Shown piece by piece: positions 8,742 to 16,523 of a stretch of 64,000 nucleotides of DNA. The position numbers were made by a program, and so were the translations under genes. The DNA is taken from positions 104,893 through 168,892 of the forward strand of contig NZ_JAIVFQ010000007.1 in the NCBI RefSeq assembly GCF_020829495.1, given 5' to 3'. Source of the DNA: Nostoc favosum CHAB5714 (GTDB lineage Bacteria > Cyanobacteriota > Cyanobacteriia > Cyanobacteriales > Nostocaceae). Each line of letters starts with the position of its first letter. Position 1 is the first letter of the stretch. The notes below the pieces were generated by a model. The model ran no database searches. It was not told the origin of the DNA and saw nothing but the letters and a program-made list of their open reading frames with translations.

Positions 8742-8960
8742 TTACAACGCCACTTTTAATGACTTTCCTAATGTTTTTGGCTCTGGTAGAGTTTCATCGT
8801 CAGCCAAAGACGATTCAATCAGCATCTCTAGCACTTGTTGAGCATTTTTTAGAGCGCCTTTGTAAGTCTCCCGGTGAGTGTGGCAAAATTCTCCCCATTC
8901 AGTAAGACTGACAACAAAACACTCATTTTCATCAGACCATTGAATAATTATCGTGAATAT
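8742..8960 (-). pseudogene. HicB-like antitoxin frame lacking a usual start codon
   Basis: A 72-codon frame reads IFTIIIQWSDENECFVVSL, then EWGEFCHTHRETYKGALKN, and ends ETLPEPKTLGKSLKVAL. This is the partial RNase H fold of HicB-type antitoxins (WSDEDxCFVVSLPEWGE...TYEEAL). Its first codon after an in-frame stop is ATA where ATG is expected, and no ATG, GTG or TTG is placed to replace it. Either an ATA start is used or the gene is dead. No HicA toxin is adjacent. Confidence 0.65.
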
Positions 8961-9027
8961 TTAGCTAGAAACAGAAAAAGTAACCTAAACTAAAATGAAA
9001 ATAACCTGCTACTAAATCTGAAAAAGT

Positions 9028-9258
9028 ATGGTTAACACCTATGATGAAATCTTCGATGCTGCATTGTCATTACCTCCAGGATTAAGAGCAATGCTTGCTG
9101 AACATTTGTTTAAAAGTCTGGATGCTGAAAATCAACTAGAAATTGATCCTCTGTGGGCGGAGGAAGCAGAGAAAAGATTTCAAGCTGTTGAACAAGGCGA
9201 AGTTACTCTAATTTCTGGTGAACAGGTGTTGCGAGAACTGCGTTCCAGGAGTAAGTAA
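9028..9258 (+). CDS. Addiction module antitoxin
   Basis: This 76-residue protein has the pattern of short antitoxins paired with RelE/ParE toxins: a helical start (YDEIFDAALSLPPGLRAMLAE), LFKSLD, a central EIDPLWAEEAEKR and a C-terminal LISGEQVLRELRSR that would wrap around the toxin. Its stop overlaps the toxin start by one base (TAATG), the usual coupling. Family assignment is by pattern and neighbour. Confidence 0.88.
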   Translation: MVNTYDEIFDAALSLPPGLRAMLAEHLFKSLDAENQLEIDPLWAEEAEKRFQAVEQGEVTLISGEQVLRELRSRSK

Positions 9259-9548
9259 TGGCTTATGATTTTCATCCTGATGCCAAACAAGAATTAGATG
9301 ATGCTGTTGCTTACTATGACAATATCAGCCGCGAGATGGGGGACGCATTTCTTGCCGAAGTTGAACGCGCTATCAGTCGTATTGAACAGTTTTCAGAAGC
9401 ATGGACTCAATTATCAAAGAATACAAGACGCTGCCGCGTAGCTAGTTTTCCTTATGGAATAATTTATGGCATCAGAGAGCAGCAAATTTTGATAGTTGCA
9501 GTCATGCACCTTCAGCGTCAACCAAATTACTGGACTAATAGAATCTGA
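9258..9548 (+). CDS. RelE/ParE family toxin
   Basis: This 96-residue protein has the ParE/RelE fold signature: FHPDAKQELDDAVAYYDNIS at the start, FLAEVERAISRIEQF in the middle, CRVASFPYGIIYGI and a terminal LIVAVMHLQRQPNYW. It would act on ribosome-bound mRNA or gyrase, depending on subfamily, which I cannot decide. It is coupled to the antitoxin upstream. Its last bases overlap the tail of a decayed gene on the opposite strand. Confidence 0.9.
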   Translation: MAYDFHPDAKQELDDAVAYYDNISREMGDAFLAEVERAISRIEQFSEAWTQLSKNTRRCRVASFPYGIIYGIREQQILIVAVMHLQRQPNYWTNRI

Positions 9549-9771
9549 TATGCCGAATTGTTCTCCAGTTTTTTACCCGACCTTCAGCAATATCTTTTTT
9601 ACCTCTTTCAAAAGATTCAATAAATCCAGGGATATCAAGCAACTCTTGGGTAGCGTCTTCGCTATCTTTATCTGCTAGATATGCTAAAAAGTCAGCAACC
9701 AGTTGTAGGCGTTATGAAGATAATACATCTAGATATTGGTTTATTTGCTGACGAACTTCTGTGTTGTTCAT
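9535..9771 (-). pseudogene. Small antitoxin-like gene with a nonsense codon
   Basis: The frame starts MNNTEVRQQINQYLDVLSS, meets TAA at codon 20, then continues in the same frame as RLQLVADFLAYLADKD and LLDIPGFIESFERGKKDIAE. Homologous cyanobacterial proteins have Glu at the stop position, so one G-to-T change (GAA to TAA) explains the break. The rest of the frame is intact, suggesting recent loss. No ParE partner adjoins it on this strand. Confidence 0.7.
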
Positions 9772-9794
9772 AATTTTTAGCCCATCTTTTATTC

Positions 9795-10040
9795 TTAACT
9801 TTGAGAATCTTGCTTGCTTTGATTTGCTTGCTCAATGCGTTGCCTAATTGCTTCTTCTGCAATGCGAATATTTTCTTCTATTGGTGTACCATCTTCAGCT
9901 ACCATTGGCCCGTACCATGTTGCTTCTGAATCAGGAGTGCGGCGACCATACAAAACACGCAAAGGCTCTACATCTTCCCGGTGTGCAAGTGCGTAAGCTA
10001 TTAGTTCTTTGTTAGTCATTGCTTCAAAATTCGGTCGCAT
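9795..10040 (-). CDS. DUF6887-type small protein
   Basis: The 81-residue protein begins MRPNFEAMTNKELIAYALAH, a start I associate with the cyanobacterial DUF6887 family, and has a charged, glutamine-rich helical tail. These proteins are encoded directly after a DUF6888 partner, as here, where the partner frame overlaps its start by 17 bp. The pair behaves like a toxin-antitoxin module in its genome context; function is unproven. Confidence 0.75.
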   Translation of the reverse strand: MRPNFEAMTNKELIAYALAHREDVEPLRVLYGRRTPDSEATWYGPMVAEDGTPIEENIRIAEEAIRQRIEQANQSKQDSQS

Positions 10041-10230
10041 TTAAAAACCTCCAGTTTCCATTAGCGGGTACAATGATTTGGAGTTCTTCATTGACAAAAA
10101 TAAATACAACTCCGGTTTGGTCGTCAAAGCGATATAGCTCAATACTCCGATAGGTGTTAGACAACATCTGGCAAACACGGACACAGGCTAAGGCTTGTTC
10201 GTTAGTTGGGTTGATCGTCTGTTCCTCAAT
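10024..10230 (-). CDS. DUF6888-type protein without a canonical start
   Basis: A frame reads PTNEQALACVRVCQMLSN, then YRSIELYRFDDQTGVVFIF and VPANGNWRFLN, matching the DUF6888 partner of DUF6887. No ATG, GTG or TTG lies upstream of the conserved part. The codon in the usual start position is ATT (IEEQ), followed by an open frame back to a stop near 10300. The gene may use ATT or may have lost its start. The overlap with the DUF6887 gene is as expected for an intact pair. Confidence 0.6.
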   Translation of the reverse strand: MEEQTINPTNEQALACVRVCQMLSNTYRSIELYRFDDQTGVVFIFVNEELQIIVPANGNWRFLNATEF

Positions 10231-10299
10231 TGTGACATAGATAATAGTAAGCCTTTCTTTTGCGGTTTCTACTGTTAATAGTAAATCAGCTTACATTTA

Positions 10300-10648
10300 C
10301 CCTTACCACTGCTTTAACTTCTTCTGAGCAAATTCCCGCACTTGCTCATCTGGGTCATTCTCTGTGCGATCGCACTTAACCCCACATCCCGCCAGAGAAT
10401 AAATTCTCTAGCTAATAGCTCAAGTCCACTGAAGCGGACTAAAACTTTGGTTCAGTCTTCAATAGATAGACTTTAGCTATGAGACTGGGAATTCATTCCC
10501 AGGCGGTTGTTGGGATTGGCGAAATTGCTAACCGCGATGTCTACAATGGTCACTGAGCGGCTGGTGAGCGGCTTGCCCTGAGCGTAGCCGTTCGCGTTAG
10601 CGTCTCCGACAGGAGAAGGGAGTCGAACCATGTCGAAGTGCGGGCTGC
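10300..10648. other. Decayed DNA with HEAT-repeat-like remnant and dispersed repeats
   Basis: On the minus strand near 10315-10375 a short stretch reads ENDPDEQVREFAQKKLKQ, a remnant of a HEAT-repeat protein. The rest holds repeat units such as GAGCGGCTTGCCCTGAGCG. No gene is supported. Confidence 0.45.
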
Positions 10649-10965
10649 GCGATCGCAATTTCCCCCATAGCACATTCACTTTTGCTACAACCATGAGCCG
10701 CTGCTAGTTCTTGTAAGGGATATGTGCGATCAATCACCATAGCAATTTTGCTAGATTCAATTTATTCTTTAAGAAAAACCAAGTTCTCAGTGTTGGGTTT
10801 TTTAAACACCAATTTGGCTTTTTGACGGGGAAATAACGCTGTTAAGGCTTTCTGCACAATGCTTTTGCGGCTAGATAGGGTGGTGATAATTCCGTTAAGT
10901 TTGAGGAATTTTTTGGTTTGAAAGAGCGATCGCTGTGCCTTTGTTTGTAACTTTCGCTTCACCCA
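10649..10965 (-). pseudogene. Partial decayed copy of the quinone oxidoreductase gene
   Basis: Across about 315 bp this DNA parallels the 3' part of the intact gene at 12863-13807. Shared stretches include TAAGGGATATGTGCGATCAA, AGTGTTGGGTTTTT and AGAGCGATCGCT. The reading frame is broken by stops and small indels. It is a truncated, decayed paralogue about 2.2 kb from its relative. Confidence 0.75.
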
Positions 10966-11124
10966 TTTTTTGAGGAGTTAAGAAAAATAATAGTACATAA
11001 AGATATTTGAAGTATTTTAAAAAACTAGTACCTCTGAGTTAACTTTGTTCAAACTCCGGCTACAATCGGCTAGCCGAGAGTTACGTGTAATATAAATCAC
11101 TACAAAGCTAGAGGGAACTTTAAA

Positions 11125-12474
11125 ATGGTTGCATTTGCTTTAAAACCAACACAGATAATTGGAGGCATATTATCCACATGGCTACTGAGTCTGATGTCCT
11201 TAGAGGTTCTTACCACCGCAGCCTTCGGCATCCCGCCAGCTGCGTCTGTTCAAACTAAGCTGAAAGTGCCTAGTACAATGACCTTTGCGCCCTTTAATAC
11301 TAACCGTTACTTGAAAGTGCCGCCCAATTTCTCTGTCTCTGTTTATGCTCGCATTAACAAAGCTCGCTTTATGGCAGTTGCTCCCAATGGGGATCTTCTC
11401 GTGTCACAGCCCAGTACAGGTAAAGTGTTAATTGTCCGACCCAATGGCAGCAAAGACCCAATTATTTCTGACTTCGTGACGGGTCTACGCAAACCACACG
11501 ACATTGTGTTTCATAAGATTGGCAACACCACATACGTTTATATCTCTGAGACTCATCAAATTAACCGCTTCATCTACAAATCTGGAGATCGAATCGCCAA
11601 AAATCGTCAAATCGTTGTAATTGGTTTACCAGACAACAGCACATCGGAACTCAAAGGCTCCTATGGGCATGAACTAAAAAATATCGCACTTGATTCCAAC
11701 CACAAACTGTACGTGTCAATCGCCTCTACGTGCAATGCCTGCAAGGAAGATACTGTCAGTACCCCAAAGCGTGGTGCAATTTACCAGTACAACGCCAATG
11801 GAACCAATCAACGGCTTTTTGCCCAAGGTTTACGTAATGCCGAAGGATTAGCATTCTTACCTGGCACAAATGACCTTTGGGTAGTCGTTAATAATCGAGA
11901 TAACATCGCCTATCCTTTCAAGGATAGCAGTGGCAATTACGGTAAGATTATTCCCTCTTACGTAGACAATCACCCGCCAGAGGAGTTTACGAAAGTCCGA
12001 GATGGCGGCAACTACGGTTGGCCATTCTGCAACCCCAATCCTGACACGTCAACTGGCCTCAACAATATGCCGTTTAACCGCGACTATGAGTTCAATGCTG
12101 ATGGAAGTGTTAATTGCAATGCAATGGACAGAATTAACAAGGGTATTCAAGCCCATTCGGCTCCCTTGGGACTAACATTCTTACAAAATACCAAATTTCC
12201 CAGCCTGTACTTAAGTGGGGCAGTGGTGGGGCTGCATGGTTCATGGAATCGGCGGAGGAAAACGGGCTACAAAATAGCTTACTTTCCCTGGAACAGTACA
12301 ACAAAGACTCTAGGACAGGAGATAGATTTAGTCAACGGTTGGCTAGTTCCAACAACGCAAGAAGTCTGGGGACGACCGGTGGATATGGTAGTTGATAACC
12401 AAGGTAATTTGTTAATTTCGGATGACTACAGCGGCACTATCTACAAGCTCTCCTATTTATTATCCAACATCTAA
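11125..12474 (+). CDS. Sorbosone dehydrogenase/PQQ-type beta-propeller protein
   Basis: The 449-residue protein has an N-terminal hydrophobic segment (IIGGILSTWLLSLMSLEVL) suited to a signal peptide. A beta-propeller follows with FMAVAPNGDLLVSQPSTGKV, GLRNAEGLAFLPGTNDLWVV, DGGNYGWPFCNP and VVGLHGSWNRR. This is the layout of soluble glucose/sorbosone dehydrogenases that oxidise sugars with bound PQQ outside the cytoplasm. Substrate and cofactor are not shown; cyanobacteria often lack PQQ synthesis, so another role is possible. The start follows AGAGGGAAC. It stands alone, with no operon partner. Confidence 0.85.
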   Translation: MVAFALKPTQIIGGILSTWLLSLMSLEVLTTAAFGIPPAASVQTKLKVPSTMTFAPFNTNRYLKVPPNFSVSVYARINKARFMAVAPNGDLLVSQPSTGKVLIVRPNGSKDPIISDFVTGLRKPHDIVFHKIGNTTYVYISETHQINRFIYKSGDRIAKNRQIVVIGLPDNSTSELKGSYGHELKNIALDSNHKLYVSIASTCNACKEDTVSTPKRGAIYQYNANGTNQRLFAQGLRNAEGLAFLPGTNDLWVVVNNRDNIAYPFKDSSGNYGKIIPSYVDNHPPEEFTKVRDGGNYGWPFCNPNPDTSTGLNNMPFNRDYEFNADGSVNCNAMDRINKGIQAHSAPLGLTFLQNTKFPSLYLSGAVVGLHGSWNRRRKTGYKIAYFPWNSTTKTLGQEIDLVNGWLVPTTQEVWGRPVDMVVDNQGNLLISDDYSGTIYKLSYLLSNI

Positions 12475-12507
12475 AATTGAGTTACCTGTGCTGCTTTTGG
12501 CTTATTG

Positions 12508-12851
12508 GGGACTTCCAAATAAAAAAATACTCAAAAAACTGGCGAAAAAACTCTCTCCTCCTTATTCCTCTGTGTTCCAATACAGTTCAGTTAAGCTTTT
12601 TTTCTCCCCCTGCTTCCTCTGCCTCCCCTGCTCCCCCTGCCTGCCTTAACAGATAAATTTGCTTAACTGAACCGTATTGCTCTGTGTTCTCTGTGTCTGG
12701 AGTGGTAGCCTGCGGCAAGCCCTCCGGCTTGGTGCAGTCGCTCATGGGGGAAACCCCCATGCGCTAAAGCGTCTCCCCTTGGGAGAAGACCGCGCTGCTT
12801 CACCGCTTTGCGTCTACGTTTATTTGGATAATTTATTTCTTGGAAAGTCCC
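12508..12851. mobile_element. Miniature inverted-repeat element, family A copy 1
   Basis: The ends are GGGACTTCCAA and its near inverse (TTGGAAAGTCCC). Related copies lie at 37724-38073 and 43478-43659. The interior holds CTCTGTGTTC-type repeats and GCGTCTCCCCTTGGGAG units but no gene. It is interrupted by family C at 12578-12679. Confidence 0.75.
12578..12679. mobile_element. 102-bp inverted-repeat element, family C, nested in family A
   Basis: The ends CAATACAGTTCAGTTAAGC and its inverse (one mismatch) span 19 bp each. The 10-bp direct repeat CTCTGTGTTC flanks it at 12568-12577 and 12680-12689. The undisrupted family A copy near 37.79 kb has that sequence once, which fixes the insertion site. 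A lone left end is present at 18045. Confidence 0.85.
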
Positions 12852-12862
12852 TTGTCCTCCAA

Positions 12863-13807
12863 TCAACTAGAAACAGCGATCGCAATTTTCCCCATTGCAC
12901 GCCCAGTTTCGCTATAAGCATGAGCCGCCGCTAGTTCTGGTAAGGGATATGTGCGATCAATCACCACACGAATTTTACCCGCTTCAATCAATTCTTTGAG
13001 ATAAACCAAATCTTGAGTGTTGGGTTTTTCTAGGATAAATTTCGCTTTTTGTCCGGGAAGAAACGCTGTTAAGACGCTCTCTAACAAAACTTTGGGGCTG
13101 GGTAACGTGGTGATATAAATTCCGTTTGGTTTGAGGACTCTTTTGGTTTGAGAGAGCGATCGCTTACCCACTGCATCAAAGATAATGTCATACTGCACTG
13201 TATCTTGGCTGAAATCTTGCTGCGTATAATCAATCACGCGGTCTGCTCCCAAAGATTTCACTAAATCCAAATTTTTAGTACTGCTAACTCCCGTCACTAC
13301 TGCCCCTAAAGCTTTAGCAATTTGCACTGCAAAAATCCCTACACCGCCCGCAGCACCATTAATTAAAACTGTTTGTCCTGTTTTAATATTTCCTTCATTT
13401 CGCAGCGATTGCAAAGCCGTAAGTGCTGCTAATGGCACAACAGCAGCTTCTTCATAGTTTAGATTTGTTGGTTTGAGAGCCACCAAATTTTCTGGAACGG
13501 CTGCAAATTCGGCATAACCTCCTCCAGGGAAGCTAGTACTGCCATAAATAGCATCTCCAGGTTTAAAGCGCGTGACACCAGAGCCAACCTCTACAACTTC
13601 TCCCGCCACATCAAACCCCAGAATCTTTGGGAATTTGCTGCCGCTAATCAAACTCAACATCCCTTGGCGAATTTTCCAATCAATGGGATTAACGCTACTA
13701 GCACGAACTTTCACAAGTAACTGCGTTGGCTCAATTTTTGGCTGCTCTACGTCTTGGTACTGCAACACTTCAGCCGCGCCATACCGACGGATAACCACTG
13801 CTTTCAT
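12863..13807 (-). CDS. NADP-dependent quinone oxidoreductase/zinc-less alcohol dehydrogenase
   Basis: This 314-residue medium-chain dehydrogenase/reductase has an N-terminal GroES-like fold (MKAVVIRRYGAAEVLQY, SSVNPIDWKIRQG, LGFDVAGEVVEVGSGV) and a Rossmann domain with TVLINGAAGGVGIFAVQIAK near residue 145. The cysteine and histidine zinc ligands of classical alcohol dehydrogenases are absent, as in quinone oxidoreductases. It probably reduces quinones or activated alkenes with NADPH. A decayed partial paralogue lies at 10.65-10.97 kb. Confidence 0.92.
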   Translation of the reverse strand: MKAVVIRRYGAAEVLQYQDVEQPKIEPTQLLVKVRASSVNPIDWKIRQGMLSLISGSKFPKILGFDVAGEVVEVGSGVTRFKPGDAIYGSTSFPGGGYAEFAAVPENLVALKPTNLNYEEAAVVPLAALTALQSLRNEGNIKTGQTVLINGAAGGVGIFAVQIAKALGAVVTGVSSTKNLDLVKSLGADRVIDYTQQDFSQDTVQYDIIFDAVGKRSLSQTKRVLKPNGIYITTLPSPKVLLESVLTAFLPGQKAKFILEKPNTQDLVYLKELIEAGKIRVVIDRTYPLPELAAAHAYSETGRAMGKIAIAVSS

Positions 13808-13968
13808 CGCATTCCTCCTGCTACCCTGTTTTTGTGAATGAACTTAGACAGCTTATGACTATAGTGTAGCGATGTCTAGGGCTACGCCTACGCATGGGAT
13901 TTAACGAAGACGCTAGCCGCAGTCAGAGATTTCCTAAAATAGAAATATCGGTCTAAGATTACACCTGT

Positions 13969-14391
13969 ATGCCAGCTAGAGACATCTATCACAATAATGT
14001 CAAAAATGCTTTGATTAAAGACAAATGGACAATTACTCATGACCCACTGACTCTTAAATTTGGTAAAAAAGATTTGTATATTGATTTAGGTGCTAGACAA
14101 CTGTTAGCGGCGGAAAAAGCAGAATCAAAAATTGCAGTTGTGATTAAAAGTTTTACCGAAAGTTCGGATGTTGATGATTTAGAAAAAGCGTTAGGTCAGT
14201 ATATTTTATATCAGGATATATTAATTGAGTTGGAGCCAGAGCGAATGTTATATCTTGCAGTGCCTAACAGAGTTTTTGATGATTTGTTTAAAGAACCCAT
14301 TGGCAAACTTTTACTGAGAAATCATCGTTTAAAGCTGATTACCTTTGATCCAAAACAGGAGGTCATCAAACAATGGATTATACCCAATTAG
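13969..14391 (+). CDS. xisH: XisH family protein
   Basis: The 140-residue protein begins MPARDIYHNNVKNALIKDKW and contains DLYIDLGARQLLAAEKAESK and IAVVIKSF, a fold related to restriction-type nucleases. XisH was first defined as a factor needed for excision of the Anabaena fdxN element, but Nostocales genomes carry many xisHI pairs unlinked to elements. The fdxN gene at 18.2 kb is not interrupted, so a local excision role is not supported. It overlaps the following xisI start by 19 bp, the normal arrangement. Confidence 0.93.
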   Translation: MPARDIYHNNVKNALIKDKWTITHDPLTLKFGKKDLYIDLGARQLLAAEKAESKIAVVIKSFTESSDVDDLEKALGQYILYQDILIELEPERMLYLAVPNRVFDDLFKEPIGKLLLRNHRLKLITFDPKQEVIKQWIIPN

Positions 14392-14760
14392 ACCACTATC
14401 GCCAAGTGATTGAAACTATTCTTGGTGAATATGCTTCCTTGAGTTATTCCTATGCCGATATTCAATCAGAAGTGGTGTTTGATCGAAGCCGCGTTGGCGC
14501 AGCCTCTCTGAAAGAGACTCGCTATTTGTGGATGGATATAGGTTGGGATGGCGAATGCCTACGGCACGCTACGCGAACGCCGTATTCATGGCTGTCTGGT
14601 TCATATTGACCTAATTAATGGCAAAATCTGGATTCAACGGGATGGCACGGAAGAAGGCATTGCCGCCGATTTAGAACGGGCTGGAATTCCTAAAGAACAC
14701 ATCGTCCTTGGCTTTCGTCCACCGGAGTTAAGACCCTACACTGGCTATGCAGTTGCTTAA
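14373..14760 (+). pseudogene. xisI: xisI broken by two repeat insertions
   Basis: The 5' part reads MDYTQLDHYRQVIETILGEY and then VVFD. The 3' part, in the next frame, reads RRIHGCLVHIDLINGKIW, QRDGTEEGIAADLERAGIP and YTGYAVA; together they give a complete XisI. An in-frame insertion of Nostoc repeat DNA (about 14488-14518) splits FD from RYLW. A second, 22 bp long and flanked by GCGAA at both sides near 14554-14580, shifts the frame within WDGE/RRIHG. The gene is probably inactive although xisH is whole. Confidence 0.85.
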
Positions 14761-14800
14761 AGACATTAACTTTTTCGCTTTTCAAGAAAACCCATTTTCT

Positions 14801-15379
14801 TTATTCTTCAGTCGTAAATACAACATCTTGATACAGCAGTTCAATCGAACACTCAAATTCAATGCTCGATAGAGTGATGATATCTCCAGCCGTGTAGGGA
14901 TAGTAAAGCCACATCCTACCCTCACCCCGACAGTAACGCTCGACTGAGATTTTTTCCGAGTCAATTAAGATATACTCTTGCAAACTAGGGATTGTCAGAT
15001 AATAAGTGAATTTTTCATCCCGATCTTTAGCGCTTGTACCTGGGGAAAGAACTTCGACAATCAGCTTGGGATGTTGAATAAATTTGCGGGCATTGAGGTC
15101 TTCAGGGTCGCAACTGACAATAACATCAGGATAATAGTAGCGACTCTGGGGAGTGAGTTGCATTTTCACGTCTAACACATTCACTCGACAACCTTTAGGA
15201 CGTAGATGGGGGTACAAAGCTCTGTAGAGATTTAGTGCAATGTCGTTATGGGGAATTGTACCGCCTGTCATGGCAAATACTTCGCCATTGGCATATTCGT
15301 AGCGAAGGTCTTGCTGAGGTTCCCATTCGAGATATTCCTCAACGGTCATTTTTGGCGGCTGTTGGGAGATGGCTATCAT
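14801..15379 (-). CDS. Uma2 family endonuclease-like protein
   Basis: The 192-residue protein has the DUF820/Uma2 pattern: MTVEEYLEWEPQQDLRYEY, NGEVFAMTGGTIPHNDIALN, then YYYPDVIVSC and KLIVEVLSPGTSAKDRDEKF with a late EYILID. The D...EVL...K arrangement resembles the PD-(D/E)XK nuclease core. These genes are greatly expanded in cyanobacteria and their biological role is unclear. Single gene. Confidence 0.92.
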   Translation of the reverse strand: MIAISQQPPKMTVEEYLEWEPQQDLRYEYANGEVFAMTGGTIPHNDIALNLYRALYPHLRPKGCRVNVLDVKMQLTPQSRYYYPDVIVSCDPEDLNARKFIQHPKLIVEVLSPGTSAKDRDEKFTYYLTIPSLQEYILIDSEKISVERYCRGEGRMWLYYPYTAGDIITLSSIEFECSIELLYQDVVFTTEE

Positions 15380-16010
15380 AACTAAGATTTTTCACGCTTG
15401 CTTTGATTGTAGCTAAATGACATTCTGACAATTCAGATTATCGGTAAAACCTCTCTCCTAGAAAGAGAGAGACTTTGAATTTTCCCCCTTAGAGCGTCGG
15501 GAAGGGGGTTAGGGGGTTAGGTTTTTCGCTAAGGTTTGTAGTGAGCAATTCCGAAAATTCATTGCGATCGCTCAATCATGTTAGATTATAGTTTGTTGTT
15601 TCTCTTAAACACAAAATTCGAGACTTTCCTACCCATCTCCTCATTGTGGGAATGAAAAAAAAGAACTGAAAAGTTAAGTTTTTTGAAAATTATGTGCAGC
15701 AATACATCTATTCCCACTAGCTCATATAGCTTACCAGACAAGGCTTAAAGGCATAATTGAACATCATTGTCAAAGAAAAATTAAAAGAATATGAAGTGCA
15801 TTTTTACCCTCAAAAAAATGATATGTTAGATACAGAATTCAATTTCGCGCGTTTATGGAGTAGAACAATATAGATTACTTCAGTTTTTCACCCTCAAACC
15901 CTTGGCATTTCTTGCTTTTGACGCAAATTGAGGGCAATGTGAGTACACATTTAAATAACCAAAACCCAGTTGCAAGTAGATTAAAGTCTTTGCTGGGATT
16001 GTGTTGTGGC
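15380..16010. other. Long upstream region of nifB, non-coding
   Basis: No gene is supported. A fragment near 15452-15535 (GAGAGACTTTGAATTTTCC, GGGGGTTAGG) resembles the inside of the family D miniature element. TGAGTACA occurs near 15940. Confidence 0.5.
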
Positions 16011-16167
16011 TGAGTACAAAGAAATCCTGAACCCCTATCTATAAACACTAGAACCCCAACCAAAAAATACTAGAACCCCTACCCGAAAAAAACTTTTTTA
16101 ATTCTTGTAATGCTTGAAGAATTAGGGTTCTTATTATTTGAGTACAAACGTAATAAATCCAATAAAT
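16011..16167 (+). promoter_or_regulatory. nifB upstream control region with three 22-bp-spaced boxes
   Basis: Boxes of the type AAATACTAGAACCCCTA lie at 16021-16037 (degenerate, preceded by TGAGTACAAA), 16043-16059 and 16065-16081, all on the nifB strand at exact 22-bp spacing. A block from TTTGAGTACAA to AATCCAATAAAT follows at 16137-16167. This mirrors the cysE/nifP upstream region, including the degenerate distal box. It lies 440 bp before the nifB ATG, so a long leader is implied. It is a candidate site for the heterocyst nif activator CnfR; that identity is inferred. Confidence 0.75.
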
Positions 16168-16523
16168 TCTATCCTAGAGAGACGCACTGTTTGGCTAGGA
16201 GACGGCTGCTATAAATCTTATATCGCCAATCACCTAACGCTCTGAAACAAACGAAGCGAAAAGTGAGTGGAGGGATGACATAGCACCATGCCTGAAGTGA
16301 AGAGAAGTCGCGGCTGTAAGCACCAATTCTACCCAAGAACCGAACGTTGACACACACCAGCCGAACATCAGATATCTATTGCCTGCCTTACTTGAAAACA
16401 AGTCGCCCGAACCCAAGGGTTTGCAGGCAGTGTGAAAGACGCGACTTCAATTCCTGGGCATAGAGAGTGGCAACAGCATCTCCCACAGTGGCAGCCAAGT
16501 CCACCGACCTTTTGCGAAACTCA

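Noticed and set aside
12677..12934. Plus- and minus-strand open frames near 12.66-12.93 kb
   Set aside because: They lie within the family A miniature element, and similar residues (LRQALRLGAV) recur in the copy at 43.5 kb because of the repeat, not a gene.
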